NCBI GenBank assembly: GCA_032160705.1
Contig: JAVHVE010000065.1
Span: 62,001 to 126,000 of the forward strand
Source: QHXM01 sp032160705
Lineage (GTDB): Bacteria; Acidobacteriota; Blastocatellia; Pyrinomonadales; Pyrinomonadaceae
Length of the DNA: 64,000 bases
Reading direction: 5' to 3'
Within the stretch, counting starts at the first letter, position 1. Each line of letters starts with the position of its first letter. A program made the position numbers and the translations under genes. Of the stretch, positions 1-7,256 are shown piece by piece. The notes beneath the pieces are model-generated. The model did not search any database, was not told the DNA's origin, and worked only from the letters and a program-made list of their open reading frames with translations.

Positions 1-19
1 CGGCAGCCTTGCCGCGGGG

Positions 20-1438
20 ATGGCGACGATGATTACGGATCAGCAAGCCTCGCCCGTGCCCGAAGCGACGATTGCGATGAACTCGGCTGACCGCACTACG
101 TCGGGTCTCTTGGAAGCCATCGAAGGCGCGCGCACGCAGCCCGATCAGGACACTACGCCCAAACATTCGGTCAGGCAAAGCGACCTGCTGGCTTTAATCA
201 GCAAAGTGGGTGTCACGCTTTTGGCTTCCGCCACGCTCGGCGAAACCCTGCAACAGATTGCTTCGCTCGTCTTCGAGGCTGTCCCGGCGGAGCGTTGCTG
301 CATCATGATGCGCGACGAAGGAAGCGAAGAATTGAAAGTCGCGGTGGCGAGGCTACGCGACCGGCAGGGCGACATCGGCGAGATTCGCGTCAGCCGCACG
401 ATCATGGAAGAGGTCGTCGGTCAGGGTAAATCCGTTCTGACAGCAGACGCCCAGCAAGACCCGCGATTGATGAGCAGCACGATGACCCTGCAAGGCATCC
501 GCTCCGTCCTGGCCGTGCCGCTCGGTGTCGGCGAAAAAGTCTTCGGCATCATCTATGCCGATTCGCCCATCGCCGAAAGCCGCTTCACGGAAGATCACCT
601 CAAGGTCCTGACCACGCTCTCATCTGTGGCCGCCATCCGTGTCGAGAACGCGCGTTTGATGGAAGAGCAGATCGAGCGCGAGCGGCTTGAGCAGGAACTG
701 CAACTGGCGAGCGAGATTCAGCAGCGCTTTCAGCCGACCACCTCTCCGCAAGTTCCCGGCTACGAGATGCAGGGCATCAGTTTCCCCTGCTACGAAATCG
801 GCGGCGACTACTACGACTTCATCAAGCGCGAGGACGGACGTCTGATTATCACGCTCGGCGACGTGTCGGGCAAGGGCACAGCCGCCGCGCTCCTGATGTC
901 CAGCCTCCACGCGGCGGTTCACGCGCAGGCCGCTTCTCACAACTCGCTGGCCGCGACCATCAGCGCGGTCAACAACTATCTGGCCGACAACACTCCCGCC
1001 AATCGCTTCGTCACGCTCTTTTACGCAGAGCTTGACCCGCAGTCGGGCGGTCTCTCCTTCATCAACGCCGGTCACAATCCGCCGCTGATAGTCCACGCCG
1101 CAGGCACGACCGAGAACTTAGCAGCAGGAGGCTTGCCGCTCGGCATCCGTCCCGACGCCGAGTACCGCGAAGGCCGCACGCAGTTGCAGCATTCCGATGT
1201 GCTCGTCATCTACTCCGACGGCGTCTCGGAAGCCGTCAGCCCACAGGGCGAAGAGTTCGGCACACAGCGTCTCTACGACGTTGTCTCACGCAACCTCGAA
1301 GCCTCCGCCGCAGGCATCCGCGACCGCATCGAAGCCGCCCTCACCAAATGGGCGCAAGGCACACCCGCCGCCGACGACATCACCCTCGTCATCGTCAAAC
1401 GTCAGGCAGCAGGCTTTGTCGCCTCATCGAGAGGTTAA
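20..1438 (+). CDS. GAF-domain PP2C-type (SpoIIE/RsbU) serine phosphatase, probably 5'-partial
   Basis: A cytoplasmic regulatory phosphatase of the RsbU/SpoIIE type, which in known systems dephosphorylates an anti-sigma-factor antagonist. A GAF sensor domain covers about residues 70-212, a short helical linker follows (212-240), and the PPM/SpoIIE phosphatase domain runs from about 245 to the end. Metal-binding motifs are visible: GGDYYDF at 261-267 and DVSGKG at 281-286, then GHNPPL and a SDGVSEA motif. The first ATG is at position 20, but the frame is open to the left edge of the window. Related proteins often carry an N-terminal FHA domain, so the true start may lie upstream. No anti-sigma or antagonist partner is adjacent, so the target is unknown. 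The fold call is firm; the pathway is inference. Confidence 0.88.
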   Translation: MATMITDQQASPVPEATIAMNSADRTTSGLLEAIEGARTQPDQDTTPKHSVRQSDLLALISKVGVTLLASATLGETLQQIASLVFEAVPAERCCIMMRDEGSEELKVAVARLRDRQGDIGEIRVSRTIMEEVVGQGKSVLTADAQQDPRLMSSTMTLQGIRSVLAVPLGVGEKVFGIIYADSPIAESRFTEDHLKVLTTLSSVAAIRVENARLMEEQIERERLEQELQLASEIQQRFQPTTSPQVPGYEMQGISFPCYEIGGDYYDFIKREDGRLIITLGDVSGKGTAAALLMSSLHAAVHAQAASHNSLAATISAVNNYLADNTPANRFVTLFYAELDPQSGGLSFINAGHNPPLIVHAAGTTENLAAGGLPLGIRPDAEYREGRTQLQHSDVLVIYSDGVSEAVSPQGEEFGTQRLYDVVSRNLEASAAGIRDRIEAALTKWAQGTPAADDITLVIVKRQAAGFVASSRG

Positions 1439-1484
1439 GCGCCGACACATTAAACTAGAATTCGGTTTTAACTTCAGGCTAACT

Positions 1485-1943
1485 CTACGTCGCAGAGAAA
1501 TCGGTTAAGTATTCCTGAACGCTTTGGGGAAGCTCCATGTAGGTGTCGCGGGAGCTGAACCAGCGGACGGTCTGTCCTTCCTGCATGCGGACGTAGACGA
1601 AGCCGGTGCGGAGGTTGATGGCGAAGCCCGCCTGGTCTGTGTCGCAGGCGTGGGGGCGGCAGACTTTGACGGCGAGGAAATCGCCGATCTGTTTGATGGG
1701 AGTCTCGACGCCGTATTCTCTCGTCAGCAAATTGAAATCTTTGCGGCTCAGGAGCGCGAGGAGCGGGCGACGAATTTCGGGAAGCTGGAAGAAGTTGCGG
1801 GTGATTCTGCCGGTCTTGTGCGTGGGGTATCTGCCCGCCCAGCTTCGTAGTTGGCTGAGCCTGCCCTGCGCGGCCACTGCACCGCTGAAGCAGAAGAGAA
1901 GAAGCATGAGCGCGATCAGGTTTTTCCGTTTCATCGAATTCAT
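1485..1943 (-). CDS. Exported Ivy-like (inhibitor of vertebrate lysozyme) family protein
   Basis: A 152-residue exported protein. After the start come KRK and a hydrophobic stretch ending in AVAAQG, a typical signal peptide cleaved near residue 26. The mature part contains CRPHAC at residues 95-100, which matches the disulfide-closed CKPHDC loop that Ivy proteins insert into the active site of C-type lysozyme. The residues after it (hydrophobic strand, then VYV, then W) also fit the Ivy fold. The start at 1943 is preferred over an upstream ATG at 1961 because a GGAGGGA ribosome site lies just before it and the signal peptide then begins normally. It stands alone between a phosphatase and a PolX-like gene. 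Periplasmic protection of peptidoglycan is inferred from this motif only; Lys-to-Arg and Asp-to-Ala changes in the loop could alter or abolish inhibition. Confidence 0.6.
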   Translation of the reverse strand: MNSMKRKNLIALMLLLFCFSGAVAAQGRLSQLRSWAGRYPTHKTGRITRNFFQLPEIRRPLLALLSRKDFNLLTREYGVETPIKQIGDFLAVKVCRPHACDTDQAGFAINLRTGFVYVRMQEGQTVRWFSSRDTYMELPQSVQEYLTDFSAT

Positions 1944-1972
1944 CAAAAATGTTCCCTCCATCGAAATTGAGT

Positions 1973-2467
1973 TTACAGGCGTTTGAGACTTTCTGTGATT
2001 CTTTCGGCGCTCTTTTCACCAATGCCGTCAACCATCTCAAGGCCGCCGCCTTCGACGAACTTTTTCAGGTCGTCGAGCGAGGCAATCTTGAATTGCTGGT
2101 GAAGCGTGGCGGCGGTCTTCAATCCAATGCCGCCGACGCGCAACAGGTCTAGAGTGGTTTCGGGCGTCTCGACAGTCATCTTTTCCCAGGCGTCGAACGT
2201 TCCTCGTTCGAGTAGCTCCACGATTTTGCTGCTGATGGCCTTGCCCACGCCGGGAAGCGTCTGCAAACCCTTGACGCCTTCTTCCGCCGCGATTTTTTTC
2301 AGGGGCGTCGGCCACGTCTCGATTACTTCCGCCGCGTTGCGGTAGGAGCGGATGCGGAACGCATCGTCGCCCCTGATCTCCATCAAGGCAGCCAGCCGCA
2401 CGAAACGCTCGGCAATCGCTTCATTATCCATCCCCTTTGCCCGCCGCTTCCAGTTGAAGATGCCCAT
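1973..2467 (-). CDS. Stand-alone PolX-type helix-hairpin-helix DNA-binding protein
   Basis: This 164-residue protein resembles only the N-terminal lyase/HhH region of family X DNA polymerases (PolX). The N-terminal helical part contains the typical RIRSYRNAAEVI segment, followed by a helix-hairpin-helix (LPGVGKAISSKI, about 95-106), a GGIGLKTA segment and a final VDGIGEKSAERI hairpin. No nucleotidyltransferase palm or PHP exonuclease domain follows; a stop occurs where the palm would begin. It may bind gapped DNA or be a remnant of a full PolX. An internal ATG (residue 13, position 2431) is an equally plausible start, since neither has a clear ribosome site. It lies 29 bp upstream of the Ivy-like gene on the same strand. 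Confidence 0.7.
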   Translation of the reverse strand: MGIFNWKRRAKGMDNEAIAERFVRLAALMEIRGDDAFRIRSYRNAAEVIETWPTPLKKIAAEEGVKGLQTLPGVGKAISSKIVELLERGTFDAWEKMTVETPETTLDLLRVGGIGLKTAATLHQQFKIASLDDLKKFVEGGGLEMVDGIGEKSAERITESLKRL

Positions 2468-2620
2468 CAGGTTTAAAGTAAAAGGTGATAGCTAATTTCT
2501 AGTCCGATTGTAGCAAGCTTGTTAACTCTTGTAATCGGATTGTCCACAGAGACAGCAAGCTTAATAGGGAATAATAACCAAATTCGCCAACAAATCCTCA
2601 AATCGGCCATAAAAATTTTG

Positions 2621-2649
2621 TTGACAGGATTCAGACTGAGGCGTATACA
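2621..2649 (+). promoter_or_regulatory. Sigma-70-type promoter for the AT-rich exported gene
   Basis: A perfect TTGACA -35 (2621-2626) and a TATACA -10 (2644-2649) are separated by exactly 17 bp. They lie about 110 bp before the ATG at 2759, which has an AGAGGA ribosome site. The whole 2468-2758 gap is AT-rich, and I see no other gene in it. Confidence 0.5.
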
Positions 2650-2758
2650 GCGCACGTTGCTTGTGATATTCACGTTAGCAAGAGCCTCACTCCTCAACGA
2701 GTTCCGCTGTTGCTGATGTCCCCTCACTACTTTCATTGACAGTCAGAGGAAATGCATC

Positions 2759-3544
2759 ATGGCATATCCCAATCTTCACAAGAAAATAGTAGGCATATCT
2801 TTAATGGCATTACTGTGTGTTGGCCTATCAATATTTTCATTTGTAAGCAGGGCTCAGCAACAAAGGCGAGTCATAAAACAAAAGGCTTGGCAAGATGAGC
2901 CTGTTAAAGTAACTCTGCTGAAAGTCAAAGGACATTCTATAAAACTTAATCAAGATTTTGATGAAGACGAGGACTGGTTACATGGATTGACAATTAGCAT
3001 TACCAACACGTCAGATAAGCCTATTACCTATTTAAGTTTCAGAATTGATTTCCCATCTCATGAGGGGAATTCCAGAGATAATCCGATACCGGCTTATGAC
3101 TTTTCGTATGGGCATAATCCAGACTCTGTGAATGCGATTTTGTCTAATGACACAAAGCCGATAATGCCTAAAGAAACAAAGGATTTCACCATCTCTGACG
3201 ACAAGTATGCGATTATTAACGAACTTCTTAGACAAAGCGGGTATCCAGCTATTATCAAGCGCCTTGATATAGTTCTAGATGATATTGGTTTTGCGGATAA
3301 TACCCTTTGGCGAGCTGGGAAAATACATGGGAGAGACCCCAATAATCCTAGTAAGTGGATACGCATAAATAAAACAGTGGGTAATCTATCGAAACCCAAA
3401 ATCCGCGCTCCTGGATATAGCAACCATTCTCAGGTAAAAGGCAGTGGATTCTCTTATATGCCTGGAATGGAAATAATAAATATATCTGCACAACACAATA
3501 TGATTCCGATTACACCTACAACGGCGGAGGCTGTTGCTGTTTAG
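2759..3544 (+). CDS. Hypothetical exported protein, AT-rich, probably frameshifted near its end
   Basis: A 261-residue protein that I do not recognise. It begins with a basic stretch and a hydrophobic segment ending near SRAQQQ (residues 11-33), so it is exported or membrane-anchored. The middle has a run of immunoglobulin-like beta strands (LTISITNTSDKPITYLSFRI) followed by an acidic region. Its base composition is clearly more AT-rich than all neighbours, and its codon use differs, which suggests recent acquisition. From about 3421 onward a second reading frame (-1) is also open and encodes a conserved-looking calcium-binding tail up to 4092. The intact protein was therefore probably about 440 residues, and this stop results from a frameshift or assembly error somewhere in 3421-3541. 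Function unknown. Confidence 0.6.
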   Translation: MAYPNLHKKIVGISLMALLCVGLSIFSFVSRAQQQRRVIKQKAWQDEPVKVTLLKVKGHSIKLNQDFDEDEDWLHGLTISITNTSDKPITYLSFRIDFPSHEGNSRDNPIPAYDFSYGHNPDSVNAILSNDTKPIMPKETKDFTISDDKYAIINELLRQSGYPAIIKRLDIVLDDIGFADNTLWRAGKIHGRDPNNPSKWIRINKTVGNLSKPKIRAPGYSNHSQVKGSGFSYMPGMEIINISAQHNMIPITPTTAEAVAV

Positions 3545-4092
3545 CCTCTTCTCCTATCCTCATTGATGTCCAAGGCAACGGCTTCAATCTGACGAACACA
3601 CAGGGCGGCATCACCTTCGACATCGACGGCAATGGCACACCGGAGCGCCTGGCCTGGACAGAATCCAGCGCAGATGATGCCTGGTTAGCACTAGACCGCG
3701 ATGGCAATGGCTTAATTGATAATGGGACAGAACTGTTCGGCAACTTCACAGCGCAGCCCCCTTCCGCCGCTCCCAATGGATTTCTGGCACTGGCCGAATA
3801 TGATAGGCCAGCGCAGCGCGGCAACGGCGACGGCGTAATCAGCAGCAGAGATACTATTTTCTCCAGCCTGCGGCTGTGGCAGGACATGAATCACAACGGG
3901 ATGTCAGAGCCAGGTGAATTGAAGACGCTAGCGGAGCTAGGAGTAGCCAAACTGGAGTTGGAGTATCAGGAATCGAAGAGAGTTGACCAGTATGGCAATC
4001 AGTTTCGGTATCGAGCGAAGGTTAGAGATGACCATGAGGCGCAGATGGGTCGTTGGGCGTGGGATGTGTTTCTGCGCGCCGCTCAGCAATAA
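3421..4092 (+). pseudogene. Out-of-frame C-terminal EF-hand-like module of the preceding gene
   Basis: This frame has no start codon before an internal ATG at 3886, yet it encodes a coherent domain. A Cys-rich GGGCCC stretch is followed by SPILIDVQGNGFNLT, then repeated Asp/Asn loops: DIDGNG, DRDGNGLIDNGTE, GNGDG and DMNHNGMSEPGE. These resemble EF-hand or dockerin calcium-binding loops. The domain ends with a YGNQFRYRAKV segment. GC content here is normal for the window, unlike the 5' half, so the composition boundary coincides with a domain boundary. The simplest reading is one gene broken by a -1 shift. A sequencing error, or a recombination in which a new 5' part was joined to an old tail, are the alternatives. 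Confidence 0.6.
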
Positions 4093-4116
4093 GCACAGCG
4101 CGCTGAGGATAAAATG

Positions 4117-4148
4117 TCGCCCGCAGGTCTGTCAGGACTTGCGGGCGA
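4117..4148 (+). terminator. Stem-loop after the EF-hand-like module
   Basis: A 12-bp GC-rich stem (CGCCCGCAGGTC pairing with GACTTGCGGGCG, one G-T pair) with a TGTCAG loop lies 24 bp after the stop at 4092. It is followed by ATTTCC rather than a clean T-run, so it is a moderate terminator candidate. Confidence 0.5.
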
Positions 4149-4290
4149 TTTCCCTGCTAATAGACCTCTTAACTTGACATTATACACCCCGCGCGGTTAT
4201 CAATTCAGGCATCCCTTGGCCATGACCCGAAGTCTAAACAAGCGTTCTAAATTCTCCTCCGTCGAAATCTATTCTTTTTTGAGGTCTACT

Positions 4291-6375
4291 ATGAAACTGA
4301 GAAAATTTTTGTGTGCGCTGCTCATCGCGCTCTTCAGTATCCAGATGCTTCACGTCACGGCGCTGGCGGACGAAGGCATGTGGCCGATCAACAACGTGCC
4401 GAAGGCCGAGATCAAGCGCAAGTACGGCTTTGAAGTCACCGACGCCTGGCTCAGGAAAGTTCAGATGTCGGCTGTGCGTTTCAACAACGGCGGCTCCGGC
4501 TCGTTCGTCTCTGCGGACGGATTGGTGCTGACCAACTATCACATCGTCGAAGATTTCGTCGGCGAGCTGAGCACTCCGCAGAAGGATTACGCCAAAGAAG
4601 GCTTCGTCGCACGCACGCGCGCCGAAGAGATGAAAATTCCGAGTCTCGAACTCAACGTCCTGATGAGCGTCGAGGACGTGACCGACCGCATTAATGCTTC
4701 CGTCAAGACTGACATGTCGGCTTCGGACGCCTTCACAGCGCGGCGCGCCGCCATCAGCGGCATCGAAGCCGACTCGCTCAAGGCCACGGGCTTGCGCTCC
4801 GACGTGGTCACCTTGTATCAGGGCGGGCAGTACAATCTTTATCGCTACAAGAAATATACGGACGTGCGCTTAGTCTTCGTCCCGGAATTTCAGGCGGCCT
4901 TCTTCGGCGGCGATCCAGACAATTTCAACTTCCCGCGCTTTAACATAGACATGGCGCTGGTGCGTGTCTATGAAAATGACAAGCCCGCGAAGGTCGAGAA
5001 TTATCTCAAGTGGTCGGAGAAGGGCGCGAAGGAAGGCGATCTGGTTTTCGTCGTCGGCCATCCCGGCTCGACCTCGCGGCTGAATACGGTCGCGCATCTC
5101 GAAGAGCTACGCGATGTCAGCATCCCGCTTGTCATTCGTATGTTCGAACACCGCGAGGCGGTCTTGAAGAAATACATGGCGATGGGCGAGGAGCAGACCC
5201 GCCAGGCGCAGAACGAATTGAACAGCGTGCAGAACACTCTCAAGGTTTATCGCGGCCAGCTCGCAGGCTTGCAGGACAAAACTTTCATCGAGCGGAAGCG
5301 TCAGGCTGAAGAGGCTTTTCGTAAATCTATCATGGCTGATGCGCGGCGACGACAGGAGTACGGAGATGCTTGGGAGTCGATTGCGACAGCGCACAAGGGT
5401 CTGGCTTCTTTCGTGCGCGAACGAAGATTCCTTGACCAGGCCGCAGGCTTCAACACGACGCTTTTCGGCATCGCGCGCACGCTGGTGCGTCTCGCCGCCG
5501 AAAGTGAGAAACCGGACCCCGAGCGACTGCCCGAATACACTAAAGCGCGCCGCGCCTCGCTGGAGCTGGCTCTGTATTCGACCGCGCCCATTCACGCGGA
5601 CTTCGAGAAGCTGAAGCTCGCCGATTCGCTCACTTTCATGGCCGAAGTCTTCGGCGCAAACGATCCGCTGGTCAAGCGCATCCTCGACGGCAAGTCGCCG
5701 GAAGCGCGTGCCAGCGAGTTGATTGACGGCACGAAGCTCAAAGACCCTGAATTCCGCAGGCAACTGGCAGCGGGCGGCGTGAAAGCGATTGAGGCTTCCG
5801 ACGACCCGATGATCGTGCTGGCGCGCAGCATTGACCAGCAGGCGCGCGACGTACGCAAGCGTTACGAGAGCGAAGTAGTCGGAGTCGAGCGCACCAGCTA
5901 CAGCAAGATTGCGCGTGCGCTCTTTGAGACCGAAGGCACGAAGCTCTACCCTGACGCGACCTTCACGCTGCGGCTCTCCTACGGCGCAGTCAAAGGCTAC
6001 ATGGAGAATGGCAGGAAGATTGAGCCGTTCACGACCTTCGGCGGCCTCTACGACCGCGCGACGAAGTTCAACCAGAAGTTTCCGTACAACCTGCCCGCGC
6101 GCTGGGCTGAAAGGAAGTCTGCGCTCGATTTGAAGACGCATTACAACTTCGTCTCGACCAACGACATCATCGGCGGCAACTCTGGCTCTCCGACCATCAA
6201 CAAGGAGGGCGAACTGGTCGGGTTGATCTTCGACGGTAACATCCAATCGCTCGTCGGCAATTTCTACTACGACGAATCAATCAACCGCGCCATCTCCGTT
6301 GACTCGCGCGGGATGCTCGAAGTCTTACGGAAGGTTTTCGACGCCAAAGAAATCGTGGACGAATTGACGAAATAA
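4291..6375 (+). CDS. S46 family dipeptidyl-peptidase, DPP7-like
   Basis: A periplasmic serine exopeptidase that removes dipeptides from the N-terminus of oligopeptides. The 694-residue length is normal for family S46. The chosen ATG at 4291 gives a clean signal peptide (MKLRKF..., cleavage near ALADEG); an upstream ATG at 4114 would add 59 unrelated residues. The catalytic His is in LTNYHIVEDF (His84) and the Ser in GGNSGSP (Ser631). The residue after FD in GLIFDGN is Gly. In characterised S46 enzymes Gly there goes with hydrophobic P1 preference (DPP7), and Arg with acidic preference (DPP11). It is monocistronic, with an inverted-repeat element directly downstream. It probably supports peptide or amino-acid scavenging. 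Confidence 0.92.
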   Translation: MKLRKFLCALLIALFSIQMLHVTALADEGMWPINNVPKAEIKRKYGFEVTDAWLRKVQMSAVRFNNGGSGSFVSADGLVLTNYHIVEDFVGELSTPQKDYAKEGFVARTRAEEMKIPSLELNVLMSVEDVTDRINASVKTDMSASDAFTARRAAISGIEADSLKATGLRSDVVTLYQGGQYNLYRYKKYTDVRLVFVPEFQAAFFGGDPDNFNFPRFNIDMALVRVYENDKPAKVENYLKWSEKGAKEGDLVFVVGHPGSTSRLNTVAHLEELRDVSIPLVIRMFEHREAVLKKYMAMGEEQTRQAQNELNSVQNTLKVYRGQLAGLQDKTFIERKRQAEEAFRKSIMADARRRQEYGDAWESIATAHKGLASFVRERRFLDQAAGFNTTLFGIARTLVRLAAESEKPDPERLPEYTKARRASLELALYSTAPIHADFEKLKLADSLTFMAEVFGANDPLVKRILDGKSPEARASELIDGTKLKDPEFRRQLAAGGVKAIEASDDPMIVLARSIDQQARDVRKRYESEVVGVERTSYSKIARALFETEGTKLYPDATFTLRLSYGAVKGYMENGRKIEPFTTFGGLYDRATKFNQKFPYNLPARWAERKSALDLKTHYNFVSTNDIIGGNSGSPTINKEGELVGLIFDGNIQSLVGNFYYDESINRAISVDSRGMLEVLRKVFDAKEIVDELTK

Positions 6376-6379
6376 GCTA

Positions 6380-6488
6380 AAGAAGGCAAAAGTAAAAAGG
6401 TAAAAGGCAAAAGTGAGGATGAAACCACTTTCAATAAAATGTGGTTCTCCACCTCACTTTTGCCTTTTTACTTTTATCTTTTTACTTT
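6380..6488. repeat. Heptad-repeat palindromic element 1
   Basis: The left arm is built of 7-bp words (AGGCAAA, AGTAAAA, AGGTAAA, AGGCAAA, AGTGAGG) and the right arm is the reverse complement type, ending in a T-rich tract. The loop contains GTGGTTCTCCAC, a form of the core shared with other elements. The rest of the 6376-6690 gap shows no further structure that I can interpret. Confidence 0.75.
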
Positions 6489-6690
6489 GCTCGCCGTGGC
6501 GGATTAGCCGGAGGCTGCAAATCTGCCACAACGCTTTCCTGCAACACGCTGCGCTTTGTGCCTTCATTGCTCTTACTTTTCTGATTATAGCTTGATCGCT
6601 CGCGTGGCCTTCCGCTTGCTGTCCGGGTTGTTCTCAAAGGGTGTTCAGCCCTTCATCTCGGACTAGCAGATTATTGAAAGGTGACTAATC

Positions 6691-6936
6691 ATGAAAATGA
6701 GACTCAGTTTGGCTGCCTTAACGATGGCGCTGGCTCTTTCCACAGCCGGGTTCGCAGCGCCCGTCAAGAATAAGGACAAGCACAGCGCCGCGCACAAGGC
6801 GGCGGTCAAGAAGTGCAACGAGGATTATGCAGCGGCGCACAGGGAAGCAAAGACGAAGAAAGGTAAGGAAAGGACAGCAGCCGAGGCGGCGGCCAGACAG
6901 GCTCGCAAGCAATGCATCGCTGCCGCTCCTCAGTAG
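6691..6936 (+). CDS. Small exported Ala/Lys-rich protein
   Basis: An 81-residue protein with a clear signal peptide (MKMRLSLAALTMALALSTAG, cleavage after GFA). The basic mature part of about 58 residues is rich in Ala, Lys and Arg, and its two cysteines (in KKCNED and KQCIAA) could form one disulfide. A GAAAGGTGA ribosome site precedes the ATG. The helical, charge-rich mature region may bind polyanions or the cell envelope, but I do not recognise a family. A similar small basic exported protein lies at 11236-11472. Confidence 0.65.
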   Translation: MKMRLSLAALTMALALSTAGFAAPVKNKDKHSAAHKAAVKKCNEDYAAAHREAKTKKGKERTAAEAAARQARKQCIAAAPQ

Positions 6937-6966
6937 TAACTGAAGCGCAGGAAGAGTATTAAAACT

Positions 6967-7066
6967 CTGTCAGGAGCGAGATGTTCTGACGATTACATTC
7001 CGCTCCTGACGGAGCCAGGAGAGTGTCGCGCATTTTTAGCTATAAATATCTCGCTCCTGACGGAGC
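6967..7066. repeat. Three copies of a 15-bp GCTCCGTCAGGAGCG-type repeat
   Basis: CTGTCAGGAGCGA (6967-6979) is inverted relative to CGCTCCTGACGGAGC (7001-7015) and CGCTCCTGACGGAGC (7052-7066). Each is itself a small palindrome (CTCC..GGAG). They occupy the 6937-7256 gap, in which I see no gene. Confidence 0.6.
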
Positions 7067-7256
7067 TTTAGCCCCACTCCTTCGATTCTGCCATCTTGCA
7101 TCTGACATTCTGATAGTTGCTTGAGGCGATTGCGCGCTGCACCTGAAAACGCGTGTCCGTCCGCCATAGTAGTAAGCCGCAAGCAAGACGATTATACTGT
7201 GGGTGCGCCGGAAACTTCTTCTCTCGCTATTAAGGCGCAGATGTTTGTTCTGACGT

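Noticed and set aside
2473..2736. 87-residue minus-strand ORF
   Set aside because: AT-rich, no ribosome site, no domain; it overlaps a better promoter on the plus strand.
4114..4290. Extended N-terminus of the S46 peptidase
   Set aside because: It would pass through the terminator hairpin and hide the signal peptide 60 residues inside the protein.
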